DNA of 64,000 nt from Phycisphaerae bacterium (GTDB lineage: Bacteria > Planctomycetota > Phycisphaerae > Sedimentisphaerales > Anaerobacaceae), in NCBI GenBank assembly GCA_017993835.1, contig JAGOLX010000017.1, positions 32,784 through 96,783 of the forward strand. The letters are read 5' to 3'. This document shows positions 27,184 to 37,135 of the stretch, in pieces. The notes below the pieces were generated by a model, which was not told the DNA's origin, did no database searches, and worked only from the letters and a program-made list of their open reading frames with translations. The first letter of the stretch is position 1, and each line of letters begins with the position of its first letter. The translations under genes were made by a program, and so were the position numbers.

Positions 27184-28866
27184 ATGAGCAATGGTGCAGA
27201 AAAAATCATCTATTCGATGATGCGGGTCGGCAAGTCGTACAACAGCAAGGTCGTGCTGAAGGACATCTCGCTTTCGTATTTCTACGGCGCCAAGATCGGC
27301 GTGTTGGGTCTCAACGGCGCCGGCAAAAGCTCGCTGCTTCGCATCATGGCAGGCGCGGACAAGGAGTTCAGCGGCGAGGCCATGCTCTCGCCGGGCTATA
27401 GCCTGGGGTTCCTCGAACAGGAGCCGCAGCTCGATCCGGACAAGACGGTCAAGGCCGTCGTCGAAGAGGGACTCAAGTCGGTCGTGGACCTTGTCAAGGA
27501 GTACAACCAGATCAGCGACAAGTTCTCCGAGCCGCTGTCCGACGACGAGATGAACCGGCTCCTGGAGCGTCAGGGCCAGTTGCAGGAGCAGATCGACCAC
27601 CTGGACGCGTGGGACATCGAGTCGCGTCTGGAGATGGCGATGGACGCGTTGCGTTGTCCGCCGGGGGATACGCCGATTCGCATCCTCTCCGGCGGCGAGA
27701 AACGGCGCATCGGCCTGTGCCGGCTCCTGCTGCAAAAGCCCGACATCCTGTTGCTCGACGAGCCGACCAACCACCTGGACGCCGAGACGATCGCCTGGCT
27801 GGAGCACCATCTTCAGCAGTACGCCGGGACCGTGATCGCGGTCACGCACGACCGCTACTTCCTGGACAACGTCGCCGGCTGGATCCTGGAGCTGGATCGC
27901 GGCTACGGCATCCCCTGGAAGGGCAACTATTCCTCCTGGCTTGACCAGAAGCAGAAACGATTGCAGCAGGAAGCCAAGGCCCAAACCGAGCGGCAGAAGA
28001 CCCTCCAGCGGGAACTCGACTGGATTCACATGTCGCCCAAGGGCCGCCAAGCGAAGGGCAAGGCCCGCATCAACGCATACGAGGCCCTCTTGAGCCAGGA
28101 TATCGAGAAGCAGGACGAGGACCTGGAGATCTACATTCCGCCGGGGCCGCGCCTGGGCACTCTGGTAATCCGGGCGGCGAAGGTGTCCAAGGCCTACGGC
28201 GACCGCGTGCTCTTCGAGAACATGTCCTTCGATCTGCCCGCCGGCGGCATCGTCGGCATCATCGGCCCGAACGGCGCCGGCAAGACGACGCTCTTCAAGA
28301 TGATCACGAACCAGGAGACGCCGGACGGCGGCACCATCACCATGGGAGACACAGTGCGGCTGGCCTATGTGGACCAGGAGCGCACCACGCTCGACCCCCA
28401 GAAGACGGTCTGGGAAGTCATTTCCGGCGGCAACGACACGATCCGGCTCGGCAAGCTCGAGGTGAACTCGCGGGCCTACGTGGCCCGATTCAATTTCCTC
28501 GGGACGGACCAGCAGAAGAAGGTCGTCGCCCTTTCCGGCGGGGAGCGCAACCGCGTTCACCTGGCGTGCCTGCTCAAGGAAGGTGCGAACGTCCTGCTCC
28601 TGGACGAGCCCACGAACGATCTGGACGTCAACACCATGCGGGCGTTGGAGGAGGCACTGGAGCGATTCGGAGGCTGCGCCGTGGTGATCAGCCACGATCG
28701 GTGGTTCCTCGACCGCATCGCGACGCACATCCTGGCATTCGAGGGCGACAGCGAGGTCCGCTGGTTCGAAGGGAACTACTCCGACTACGAAGCCGACAGA
28801 AAGAGGAGGCTTGGAAAAGCCGCCGACGAGCCCCATCGGATCAAGTACAGGCACCTCGTGCGGTAG
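27184..28866 (+). CDS. ettA: Energy-dependent translational throttle protein EttA (ABC-F)
   Basis: A ribosome-associated ABC-F ATPase that in other bacteria gates entry of ribosomes into elongation according to energy state. Its 560 residues match the usual 555. There are two ATPase domains and no membrane segment. The first has Walker A GLNGAGKS (about 42-49), signature LSGGEKRR and Walker B ILLLDEPTNHLD. The second has GPNGAGKTT, LSGGERNRVHLA and VLLLDEPTNDLD. The helical linker between them contains WIHMSPKGRQAKGKARINAYE, characteristic of EttA. An AAGGA site lies seven bases before the ATG. It stands alone after its own promoter, with the HU-like gene 199 bp downstream. Confidence 0.95.
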   Translation: MSNGAEKIIYSMMRVGKSYNSKVVLKDISLSYFYGAKIGVLGLNGAGKSSLLRIMAGADKEFSGEAMLSPGYSLGFLEQEPQLDPDKTVKAVVEEGLKSVVDLVKEYNQISDKFSEPLSDDEMNRLLERQGQLQEQIDHLDAWDIESRLEMAMDALRCPPGDTPIRILSGGEKRRIGLCRLLLQKPDILLLDEPTNHLDAETIAWLEHHLQQYAGTVIAVTHDRYFLDNVAGWILELDRGYGIPWKGNYSSWLDQKQKRLQQEAKAQTERQKTLQRELDWIHMSPKGRQAKGKARINAYEALLSQDIEKQDEDLEIYIPPGPRLGTLVIRAAKVSKAYGDRVLFENMSFDLPAGGIVGIIGPNGAGKTTLFKMITNQETPDGGTITMGDTVRLAYVDQERTTLDPQKTVWEVISGGNDTIRLGKLEVNSRAYVARFNFLGTDQQKKVVALSGGERNRVHLACLLKEGANVLLLDEPTNDLDVNTMRALEEALERFGGCAVVISHDRWFLDRIATHILAFEGDSEVRWFEGNYSDYEADRKRRLGKAADEPHRIKYRHLVR

Positions 28867-29065
28867 GCAACCAAGGCGCCGGAGCAGGCAATTCCAGAGA
28901 CATTTCGTCGCGGCATGCAAAAAGTCTCGGGAAAAACGCGATTTTTGTTTGACAAGGACCGGGAAAAGCCTTAAGCAGGTGCTGGATTTCGATATTCGTG
29001 TAGTGGAATCCGCAGCGTATTGGAACCGTTTTCCTGTTTTGTCACTTGCAAGGAGGCCACGGGGT

Positions 29066-29386
29066 ATGGCGCAGAAGAAGGCAGACAAACCGATGAGCAA
29101 GAGTGAAGTCGTATCCGGAATCGCCGAGGCGACCGGGTTGACGAAGAAACAAGTGAGCTCGGTATTCGAGGCGATGACCGGTCAGATCAGCAAGAGCCTC
29201 GGCAGCCGCGGCCCCGGCGCCTATACGGTCCCCGGCCTGATGAAGCTCGTCGTCGTGCGGAAGCCCGCCGTGAAGGCCCACAAGGGCATCAATCCCTTCA
29301 CCGGCGAAGAGACCATGTTCAAGGCCAAGCCGGCCAGGAACGTCGTGAAGATTCGCGCCCTCAAGAATCTCAAAGACATGGTCTGA
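29066..29386 (+). CDS. HU/IHF-family DNA-binding protein
   Basis: A small nucleoid-type protein of 106 residues. The N-terminal helices (MSKSEVVSGIAEATGLTKKQV) and the segment VVRKPAVKAHKGINPFTGEE fit the HU/IHF fold; NPFTGEE replaces the usual arm-tip NPxTGE. It is about 15 residues longer than standard HU, with a basic N-terminal leader (MAQKKADKP). The start at 29066 has AAGGAGG ten bases upstream; the frame is open further upstream to 28811 but without a start supported by a ribosome-binding site. A TTGACA lies at 28949-28954 but no good -10 follows. A terminator follows the stop. It resembles HU-related proteins that are common in planctomycetes and spirochaetes. Confidence 0.85.
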   Translation: MAQKKADKPMSKSEVVSGIAEATGLTKKQVSSVFEAMTGQISKSLGSRGPGAYTVPGLMKLVVVRKPAVKAHKGINPFTGEETMFKAKPARNVVKIRALKNLKDMV

Positions 29387-29410
29387 TTCCCGCAATGTCC
29401 ATGAGATGCA

Positions 29411-29452
29411 CAGGCCCACGTTGTGGATGACGCAACGTGGGCCTGTCTCTTT
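29411..29452. terminator. Bidirectional intrinsic terminator
   Basis: A perfect 13-bp stem (29411-29423 with 29433-29445) has a 9-nt loop and is followed by TCTCTTT. It lies between the stop of the HU-like gene and the stop of the convergent sugar porter gene. Confidence 0.85.
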
Positions 29453-30855
29453 CAGTCTTCAACACCCAGACGCTTCTGCAACTCCTCCAGCGAGACGCCC
29501 TTGGTTTCAGGCAGGTACTTGAGCACCAGGAAGAACTGCACGACCATCATCACGGCGAAGAACGCAAACGCCGGGGCGGCCGACCTTGCGGCCACCACCG
29601 GATCGGTCGACTCGCCGACCACCACAGGGAACCCCCAGGTTACGGCGATGCACAGAAGCCAGATGAGGAAGCACGCGGCCGCCGAGCCCGAGGCGCGAAC
29701 CGCGTTGGGCAGCAGCTCGTTGATGATGACCCACACCACCGCGCCTTGGGAATACGCGTGCGATCCGACGATTCCCATCAGAGCGACGATGACGATCCAC
29801 CCTTGAGCGTGCGTATAGAACACCCAGGCTGCCAGGGCATGGGACAAGACGAAGGTCACAGAGCCCGCCAACAGAAGGGACTTGCGCCCCACGCGATCGA
29901 TCAGCAGCATTGCCAAAACTGTCATCACGAGGTTCGTCAGGCCGACGATCACCGACTGCATCAGGGCGCTGGTCTTATCTGCGCCGGCCATCCGGAAGAT
30001 GTCCGCGGTGTAATATATCACCGCGTTAATGCCGTCGAGCTGGTTGAAGGCCGCGATCATGGCCGCCAGCAACAGGGGCTTGAGGTACTTGCGTTGGAGC
30101 AGATTCTCTCTGCCACCGAGCCTCTCCGATGCGAGCGATTGCTCGATCTCCCCGACCTCGCGTGATGGGTCCTCATGCCCGAACCGCGTCAGGACCGCCT
30201 CGGCCTGCGTGCGGTTTCCTTTTCTGACGAGCCAGCGAGGGCTCTCCGGGATCAGGAGCGAGGCAACGAAAAAGGCCGCCGCGGGCGCCGCCTCGATGCC
30301 GAACATCCATCGCCATGCGGCCGGGTGCTCCGCTCCCATGGCGCGGGCCACCAGGTAGTTGGACAGATACGCCACGAGGATTCCCACCACGATGTTCAAC
30401 TGGCTGACGGCGACCAGCAGGCCGCGACGTCGGGGCGGAGCGATCTCCGTGATGTAGACAGGCGACACGACCGATGCCCCGCCGAAGGCGAGGCCGCCAA
30501 TCCAACGAAAGAACAGCAGGGACCACCAGTCCCAGGCGATGGCGCAGCCGAGAGCCGACACGAGGTACAAGACCGCCAGGACAGTCAACACGGGTCGTCG
30601 TCCCCACCGGTCGGACGGTCTGCCGACCAGCAGGGCGCCACACACAGCGCCGATCAGCGCGCTGGCGACGGTGAAGCCCACGAGAACCTTGGAAAGCAAG
30701 TAGAGGTCCTTCAGGGCCTCTGTGGTGCCGGAGATCACCGCAGTATCGAACCCGAACAGGAATGACCCCAGCGCCGCGATGATCGCGCTGGTCAACAGCA
30801 GTGCCCCGCCACGTTCGTTGCCTGCCTGACTGTGGTCGACGGAATGTGTGTCCAT
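29452..30855 (-). CDS. Sugar porter (MFS, SP family)
   Basis: A 12-helix inner-membrane transporter of 467 residues, most like proton-coupled sugar symporters. Sugar-porter signatures are present: GFDTAVISGT in the first helix, DRWGRRP after helix 2, the PESPRWL motif before the central loop, FNQLDGINAVIYY in helix 7, DRVGRKSLLLAG and the C-terminal PETKG. The QLDG replaces the more common QLTG of glucose/xylose porters, which may alter specificity. It starts only 3 bp after the stop of the GH38 gene upstream, so the product of that enzyme (mannose or a mannoside) is a plausible cargo. This is inference from context. Confidence 0.92.
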   Translation of the reverse strand: MDTHSVDHSQAGNERGGALLLTSAIIAALGSFLFGFDTAVISGTTEALKDLYLLSKVLVGFTVASALIGAVCGALLVGRPSDRWGRRPVLTVLAVLYLVSALGCAIAWDWWSLLFFRWIGGLAFGGASVVSPVYITEIAPPRRRGLLVAVSQLNIVVGILVAYLSNYLVARAMGAEHPAAWRWMFGIEAAPAAAFFVASLLIPESPRWLVRKGNRTQAEAVLTRFGHEDPSREVGEIEQSLASERLGGRENLLQRKYLKPLLLAAMIAAFNQLDGINAVIYYTADIFRMAGADKTSALMQSVIVGLTNLVMTVLAMLLIDRVGRKSLLLAGSVTFVLSHALAAWVFYTHAQGWIVIVALMGIVGSHAYSQGAVVWVIINELLPNAVRASGSAAACFLIWLLCIAVTWGFPVVVGESTDPVVAARSAAPAFAFFAVMMVVQFFLVLKYLPETKGVSLEELQKRLGVED

Positions 30856-30858
30856 GCT

Positions 30859-33561
30859 CTACAGACTCCCTTTTGATGTGCTTGGAATGACGAAACTCGC
30901 CGGAGCGAACGCGGCCAGATCCACGCTGAACTCCCCGTTCTTCACGGGAATCGGCTCGCCGACCGGTTCGCCGCGAAGGGTGACCGGCTGAACCGCATCG
31001 ACATCAAGCCCAGACGGCAGATGCACCCGGCACTGTCGTCCTGCGCCTGCGTACTCCCACAGCCGAAACACGGTGCCAGGGCCGTCCGGATTCGGGCCGA
31101 ACGCCGTCACGAGAACACCGCGAGTCGAAAGCTCCACACCCTTCTGGGTGGCGGGCAGCACGCCGGCCTTTCCCTCGGCAGCAGCCGCCAGCAGCGGATA
31201 CCTGGTTTCGAGCGATGGCATGATCAGGCTGGACTGCGCGTCGAAGCGGTCGAACGCCCAGAGTCGGACTGACGTCGTCCAAGTGCCCTCATTCCAGAGG
31301 CGGAAGTTGGTGGTCCATTGGTTGTTGAAGAGATTGAAGAACACGACCGGTTTGCCAGGCACAGAGTCAGGCGAATACTTGAAGATCCCCGGCCGGTCGA
31401 GACTCACGAGCGGGCTGTCGAACGAACAGATGCCCACGCCGCGACCTTGCTCGTCCGCGACAGTCAGGCCCGTGTGTATCGCCTGGAGGTCGTGGTTCGA
31501 GCCTCGAACGAAGTCCCGCACTGGGTCCGCGATCCCGCCCAACCGGCCCAGGCGAAACTGCGGCTTGGCCGCGTTCACCGGCAGGCAGATCCATCCTGCT
31601 TCCGGCCAGTTGTCCGCCGGCTTGTCGTGAAGGGTGATTTCGAGGTCGAGGTAAGGCTCGCCTGCATAGAGGGTGACCCTGGTCGTCACCGCGTGCGACA
31701 ACTCCGCGGTCGGCGCGGAGTGCATGGTGGCCGTGACCGAGATGGGCGAATGCGTCACGTCCACGTCCGCGTATCGCGGCGATGCAGCCCGGTGCGGGAC
31801 CTTGTCGGCAGGCGGCATAGCGGGTTTGCCCAGCTCGGCCACCGCCCAGTCCGAACGGCTCTTCACGTAGGCATTGACATAGGCCGCGACCTGATCCGCG
31901 TCGAAACGCTCATAGAGATACTGGCCGAGCGAGTAATCGGACTGTTGATCCGCCAGTTCGCGCCCCGTGCGTTTGTCCACCACGGAGCGAATGCCGCCGC
32001 GAGCGCGATCGAGCGCAACTCTCAGATACTCGTTCTCGATGACGCCTGCGCGGGCGTCGCTGTACAAATCGCCTCGGGACTGCGCCGTCTCGCCGGGGAC
32101 AAAGGTGCGATAGCCCATCGCCGGGATGTCCGGGGCGATGAAATAGAGGTCATTGCCATCCCCCACCGCAGCTACCGGCACGGCGGGCCCCCCATCCGCC
32201 GGTCGTAAGGCCGAAAGGTCCGGGCCGGCGAACGGCACGTATGCGATACCGCTTCGCTGCCAGGGCAGCGGATTGAACACGACGATACGACGCCCGTCAG
32301 GACCCGCCTGTTCCGCGAGCGTGCGCAGGGTGTTCTCGATAAGGGGGACGATGTCATGGCAAACCTGCATGATGTACTTCGTGTGCTCCGCCCAGGATGC
32401 CTCCAGCTTCGAGAATCGGCCCGCCGCACGATCCGCTTTCCAGGCGTCGCCGTAGTCCCACTTCGTCTCGCTGCCATACTTCGTGACCCAGGACAGGGCG
32501 CCGCCCCAGGTGTGCTCGCCATAGAGCAGGCTCTTCTCGCGGGCATCCGCGACAAGCCGGGCGCAGTCAGCCGCGGACACGGACGCACCCCAGATATGCA
32601 GAAGGGTGGCAAGAGATTCGACAGAGCCGATGTCGGGCCTGATGCCTCGCGCAATCCCCGCGCCTTTGGGATCGCACATCGGTCCGTGAATCCAGGTGTC
32701 CGGCATGTCGCCTCGAATCACCGGGATGTCGGCCTTCTCCGCGAGGATCGCGTCGGCGAAGTCGGACAGTCGTCCGATGCGGACCTTCACGCCGGGCAGC
32801 TTCTGCGCCGCTTCCGCAAGCAACTTCTTCACCTCGTCGGGCGTGGGCGGGCCGTGGTTGTCGCCGGTATGTTCGAGCGCCAGCCAGGTGCGATAAGGCC
32901 AATCTCCAGGAGGGACCAGACCGGTGCCGTACCCGGCGGCGGAATACATCGTCAGCAGGCGAGAGCCGTCCGGGCCCTCCCACCAGAACAGTGGCGGCAC
33001 GTCCGGCGAGCTGCTGGCGGCATTGCAGCCCAGGTGCAGGAACTCGATGCCGGCGTGTCGCAGCAGCGTGGGCATGATCCACGAGTGGCACGGGACATCG
33101 GTCATCTTCGCGTCGCGAGGGAGGGGCAAGCCCGCCTCGCGGGACAACCGGGAGGCATAGCCGAGCCCTCGCACGAGGTCCTCGGGCTCCAGCAACTCCG
33201 TGTGCGTCGTGAAGGGCAGGCCGTGGACTACGAATCGGCCGTCTTTGAATGCGAGGAGAATCTGCTGCTGGCGTTCGGCGGTCTGGCCGTCCCAGTCTTC
33301 GAGGATCTTCGCCATGGGCCAGCCAGGAATTGTCCAAACGAACTGCTGCTCCCGCGGCAGGCCGCGATTCTGGTCCACCACCTTCAGGGCCTGGTCGATC
33401 ATCGTCGCACGGTAACGTTGCACGACATTGCTGGCGAAGTCCGTGTAGCCGATGTCGAAGTGCGTCTTGAACGTGATGATGACCTCGCGGACTTCAGCCG
33501 ATGCACTCCTTGGAACCATCAGGCCGCAGAGCACCATCACAGCCAGAACGGATCTGATCAT
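30859..33561 (-). CDS. Exported GH38-type glycosidase (DUF5054-like)
   Basis: An alpha-mannosidase-like protein of 900 residues with a signal peptide (MIRSVLAVMVLCGLMVPRSASA). The metal-binding HxD motif of GH38 appears as KTHFDIGYTDFA, and the likely nucleophile region as AKMTDVPCHSWIMP. The third metal-binding histidine is probably in YGEHTWGGA. The C-terminal half is beta-sandwich-like, with IENEYLRVALD and a GLGIxSFDSP-like ending. The start at 33561 has GGAGAAG six bases upstream; a frame extending to 33756 lacks one. It lies between another GH38 gene upstream and the sugar porter downstream, all on one strand. Substrate specificity cannot be read from sequence. Confidence 0.82.
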   Translation of the reverse strand: MIRSVLAVMVLCGLMVPRSASAEVREVIITFKTHFDIGYTDFASNVVQRYRATMIDQALKVVDQNRGLPREQQFVWTIPGWPMAKILEDWDGQTAERQQQILLAFKDGRFVVHGLPFTTHTELLEPEDLVRGLGYASRLSREAGLPLPRDAKMTDVPCHSWIMPTLLRHAGIEFLHLGCNAASSSPDVPPLFWWEGPDGSRLLTMYSAAGYGTGLVPPGDWPYRTWLALEHTGDNHGPPTPDEVKKLLAEAAQKLPGVKVRIGRLSDFADAILAEKADIPVIRGDMPDTWIHGPMCDPKGAGIARGIRPDIGSVESLATLLHIWGASVSAADCARLVADAREKSLLYGEHTWGGALSWVTKYGSETKWDYGDAWKADRAAGRFSKLEASWAEHTKYIMQVCHDIVPLIENTLRTLAEQAGPDGRRIVVFNPLPWQRSGIAYVPFAGPDLSALRPADGGPAVPVAAVGDGNDLYFIAPDIPAMGYRTFVPGETAQSRGDLYSDARAGVIENEYLRVALDRARGGIRSVVDKRTGRELADQQSDYSLGQYLYERFDADQVAAYVNAYVKSRSDWAVAELGKPAMPPADKVPHRAASPRYADVDVTHSPISVTATMHSAPTAELSHAVTTRVTLYAGEPYLDLEITLHDKPADNWPEAGWICLPVNAAKPQFRLGRLGGIADPVRDFVRGSNHDLQAIHTGLTVADEQGRGVGICSFDSPLVSLDRPGIFKYSPDSVPGKPVVFFNLFNNQWTTNFRLWNEGTWTTSVRLWAFDRFDAQSSLIMPSLETRYPLLAAAAEGKAGVLPATQKGVELSTRGVLVTAFGPNPDGPGTVFRLWEYAGAGRQCRVHLPSGLDVDAVQPVTLRGEPVGEPIPVKNGEFSVDLAAFAPASFVIPSTSKGSL

Positions 33562-33629
33562 GCGTCTTCTCCAGTGGCAAGGGCATCTCGCCCGTGATCT
33601 CGGAAGACATGGGCAGGATGCCCATGCTA

Positions 33630-36600
33630 CTATTCGATCTCGGCGCGCAGGCTGACGAGCCCGGACGCGGGGATCACGACTCGCTTGCCCATGCGCTCGC
33701 CCGCCCGCTCGCTCGTGTCGCTCAGAAACACGGCGGTCGGTTGCACGCCGGCCCATTTGAGCCGAGCGGAATGTCCTTTTCCCGAAGCGTCGAACAGACG
33801 AACGATCAACGCGCGACCGTCATCGCTGGGCTTGAGGGCTGTCACAATCACCTCGTCCGGCTCGACGGTCAGCAGCGGTTTGCCCGAGGGCGTCGCGCCT
33901 TGCGAGCGAACCGCCAGCAGCGGCTGGCTGAACCCTGTGGCAAAGCGTGACGCCTGGGCGACATCGCGCCGCCGATGCGGCTGCAACACGAACCGGAAGA
34001 CTGTCGGGCCCTCCTGATAGGCGCGATAGTTGGTACCCCAGTGATTGTTCATGGCCCAACAATACAGCTTCTGCGTTGGCTCGACGTGCGAACGCCAGAC
34101 GTTCGGGTCGGTCTGCGAGTTCAACAGCGTGGCGGTGATCCCGCCCACCTGCAACAGCGGCGCGTCGAGCGTCACCCAGGTGACGCCGCAATCCGCGTTC
34201 GAGACGTCCGCCCAGCGACCCACGGTGAACCAGTTCTTGCAGGCGCTCGGCATCTGGTCCGCCTCCGGACGCATCACGCCCAGCGGGAGATCGAGCAGCA
34301 CCTCCCCACCCGGCACCGCAAGGGGAAATCCGAAATTGACGCTCTCCTTGCCTTCCTTCGCATGATAACTCTTCGCCTGCAATCGCTCCTTGTCCAGAGT
34401 GTTGATGATCTCGACATAGTCGAGTCCGGCGACCACTCGCAGTTCTCGCGCGAGCTTCTTGCAGCCCGGTGCGGCGGACTCGACGACCAGCGAAGCGACC
34501 AGCGGGCCGTTCTCGCCGACGCGGATGGTCGCCGGGCCATTGCGTTGGAGGTCTTTCAGATCGTCGCCGATCAGGTAGAGATAGTCGTTCAGGGCCTCGC
34601 CGCCGCTGGTGTCGGCGAAGTTGCCCTTGATACCCTTCGCGGTCAGTTCGACGATGCCACCGGTCTGCTCATCCACGCGGACACGAACGACACCGTTGTT
34701 CAGTATGGCCCCCTGCGCAGCGGCCCGCCCCTTGGTGCGAGGCGCGCCGGAGACCACCGTAAAGCGACGGGCCGCAAGAGGCGGCACATCCCTCGCGAGA
34801 AAGGCCAGTTCGCCCGAAGCCAGCCGCTGCGACGGGACGGCCTTGCCCGACTCATCGATAACCCGGTCACCCGCGGCGGAGAGATCCTTCGACAGGGTCA
34901 CCAACTCCGTGCGAGGCCAGGAGAGCGTGTTGAAGACATCCACTGCATCCCCGCCGGCGCTCACCGCCGCAGCCAGCAACTCGCGAGATTGCTTGTCCGC
35001 GGATTCCGCATAGCCTCGCTTGATTTCCCACTGCTCCAGCGTCTCCTTCCGCTGCGGCTCGCTGACGCTGCACCAGGCGCCCCACGTGTGCTCGGAGTAC
35101 AGAAGCACCGCGTTCCAGGCATCTTCGAAGGCGGCCGCAGGATACTCGGAGGGCTTGAGCATCGCAAAGAGCGTCTCCGCCTGCGTCAGCCGGTCGGAGC
35201 TGGCGCGGTTCATCGCGGTCTCGAGAGAAGAGGAGCCCGCGCCGTCCTCCCAGTATGGCGTCCAGTCGCCTCGCACGAGAGGCAGCTTGTCGCCGTAACG
35301 CTGCTCGAACGCGCGGAACGCCTCGCTCGTGCCGGAGATGACGAATCGTGGCCAGGCGTATTTGGCGTTCCAATCCCTGACGAACTCGCAGATGGCCGGG
35401 TCGGGAATGGCGTTGTCGCCATGGCCGCTCCAGCGCACGTAGGCGATATCGAACGGATAGCCACGCTGCTCCAGACCGTCGGAGAAGTCCTCGACGAGCC
35501 GGGGCGACATCTGTCCGTAGCGGTGCGACATCGCGTAGCCCCAGAAGGGAATCCAGACGAGCACCTTGGACTGGCCGTCGGGTCCCACCCAGTAGAACGG
35601 CTTGTTCTCCCACTCGCGGAGGATCGTGCCGATGCGGTCGAAGTAGTTCGGCGCGACGGAGAAGTACCGGATGCCCGCCTGCGCCATGGCGGTGACCGTG
35701 CCCCAGGTGTAGCCGGGGACGTCGGAGATCATCGCGGCGTCGATCGGCACGCCGGTCTTCGCGGCCAGATCGGTCGAGTACTTGAACAGGCGAACCAACT
35801 CCTCTGGGCGGCATAAGCCTGTCAACTCGTTGAGATACATCCCGTTGAGGACAACCTGTCCGCTCTTGACCGTATCCAGGAACTCCGCACGTTGCTGGTC
35901 ATTGAGCCGCCGCAAGTAGAGATCGGCCGCCCAGAGGACCTCGACGTTCCAGACGAAACGCGAGCCCTCGGGATAGCTCGCCGTCCGCCTGGCCGCGGCG
36001 ATACCGTCCACGAGGTTCTGCACCTGCTTGGCTTCAATGGCGGTTTGGATCTCGGTGTAGCCGATGTCGGTGTGCGAGTGCGGCGTGATGTACACCGTGA
36101 GCTTCCTCACCGGCTTGAGCGAGACCTCGCGGGTCGCGACCGTCTTGCCGCCGACCTCGACCGCGACCTGGCCCTTCACCGGGGTCTCGACCGCGTCGGC
36201 CGTCAGTTCCACCTCCTGCACCCCACGGGTCAGACGCACAGACTTCGCAGGCCCCTTCGTAAACCGCACGACGCCGTCCGCTTCGTCTCCGAAATGGCGC
36301 AGGGTCACCGTGACCGGCTGGAACAGCCGGCCATCCTGCTCCCGCAATGCCCGCACGGATCGGACCTCGTCCAGAAGGGTTCGCGACTGTACGTCGCCCA
36401 GTTCCGCGCCGGGAGGCGCGACCAGTTCCAGGCAGTCGTAGAGCATCCAACTGCCAGACTGTGTGGTGATGCGAACCTCGTTGTCGCCGATCTTGAGAAG
36501 ACTTGCCGGGAAGGCAATGGCGAACTCGTGCTCGCGGCCCTTCTCGGGCTGGCCATTGATCGAGGCGTCCCCTGCCCCCTTGGGCAGAGACTGCTCGAAC

Positions 36601-37013
36601 GCCTGCCCATTCACCTTCACTTGCAGTTTGGGCGGACCCGCGCTGTGCGTGTCGATCAGATCGAACTGGAGCCGGCATTGGCCCTCTGCGGGGAGGGTCT
36701 TCAGACCGAAGAGCACAATCGAAGTGTGCGACCGCGCCCCTGCCCAACTGTCCGATGGGCCGGGCTGCACGTAGGGCCAGTCCTCATTCGGCGTCGAGAC
36801 TCCGACGACAAAGAAGGCATTGCTCTTGAACCGCGAGTAGCCATCGGGCGCCAGGGCGAACTCCGCGTTGCTCCCGTCCCCCTTCCCGATCTCCCAGAGC
36901 GTCACACCGCCAACACTGCCTGTGTCCTGCGCCCACACGCCGGGGTTGTACCCCGCCAACGCAAGCGACATCGACAACACAAGAACAAACTGGCTTGGAT
37001 TCAAACGAGACAT
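33630..37013 (-). CDS. Exported GH38 alpha-mannosidase-like protein
   Basis: The 1127 residues begin with a signal peptide (MSRLNPSQFVLVLSMSLALAGYNPGVWAQ). An extra N-terminal beta-rich domain of about 300 residues precedes the GH38 barrel and resembles a rhamnogalacturonan-lyase-type fibronectin/CBM region. Metal-ligand motifs PHSHTDIGYTEIQ and LYSEHTWGAW and the nucleophile-region MISDVPGYTWG are visible. A long C-terminal beta-sandwich follows. The start has GAGGGG about six bases upstream. It is the first gene of a three-gene row; 68 bp separate it from the second GH38 gene, and together they would act on mannose-containing glycans in the periplasm or outside. The N-terminal domain assignment is tentative. 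Confidence 0.85.
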   Translation of the reverse strand: MSRLNPSQFVLVLSMSLALAGYNPGVWAQDTGSVGGVTLWEIGKGDGSNAEFALAPDGYSRFKSNAFFVVGVSTPNEDWPYVQPGPSDSWAGARSHTSIVLFGLKTLPAEGQCRLQFDLIDTHSAGPPKLQVKVNGQAFEQSLPKGAGDASINGQPEKGREHEFAIAFPASLLKIGDNEVRITTQSGSWMLYDCLELVAPPGAELGDVQSRTLLDEVRSVRALREQDGRLFQPVTVTLRHFGDEADGVVRFTKGPAKSVRLTRGVQEVELTADAVETPVKGQVAVEVGGKTVATREVSLKPVRKLTVYITPHSHTDIGYTEIQTAIEAKQVQNLVDGIAAARRTASYPEGSRFVWNVEVLWAADLYLRRLNDQQRAEFLDTVKSGQVVLNGMYLNELTGLCRPEELVRLFKYSTDLAAKTGVPIDAAMISDVPGYTWGTVTAMAQAGIRYFSVAPNYFDRIGTILREWENKPFYWVGPDGQSKVLVWIPFWGYAMSHRYGQMSPRLVEDFSDGLEQRGYPFDIAYVRWSGHGDNAIPDPAICEFVRDWNAKYAWPRFVISGTSEAFRAFEQRYGDKLPLVRGDWTPYWEDGAGSSSLETAMNRASSDRLTQAETLFAMLKPSEYPAAAFEDAWNAVLLYSEHTWGAWCSVSEPQRKETLEQWEIKRGYAESADKQSRELLAAAVSAGGDAVDVFNTLSWPRTELVTLSKDLSAAGDRVIDESGKAVPSQRLASGELAFLARDVPPLAARRFTVVSGAPRTKGRAAAQGAILNNGVVRVRVDEQTGGIVELTAKGIKGNFADTSGGEALNDYLYLIGDDLKDLQRNGPATIRVGENGPLVASLVVESAAPGCKKLARELRVVAGLDYVEIINTLDKERLQAKSYHAKEGKESVNFGFPLAVPGGEVLLDLPLGVMRPEADQMPSACKNWFTVGRWADVSNADCGVTWVTLDAPLLQVGGITATLLNSQTDPNVWRSHVEPTQKLYCWAMNNHWGTNYRAYQEGPTVFRFVLQPHRRRDVAQASRFATGFSQPLLAVRSQGATPSGKPLLTVEPDEVIVTALKPSDDGRALIVRLFDASGKGHSARLKWAGVQPTAVFLSDTSERAGERMGKRVVIPASGLVSLRAEIE

Positions 37014-37099
37014 GTTGGCCCCTCAAGTTCCATCATCGACCATTTCTGATTCGGCACATTCGCACGGCGTCAGCCAGATAGTAAATGGCAAATCGCAAA

Positions 37100-37128
37100 T
37101 TGTAAATGGCCTGCGGACGCACTATAAT
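37100..37128 (+). promoter_or_regulatory. Promoter placing the transcript start at the URO-D start codon
   Basis: TTGTAA (37100-37105), a 17-bp spacer and a perfect TATAAT (37123-37128) are present. Transcription would begin at about 37135, directly at the ATG at 37136, implying a leaderless message. No ribosome-binding site precedes that ATG. Confidence 0.5.
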
Positions 37129-37135
37129 GCCCTCC

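Noticed and set aside
28949..28977. Promoter of the HU-like gene
   Set aside because: TTGACA is perfect, but no acceptable -10 lies 15-19 bp downstream, so it was not listed as a feature.
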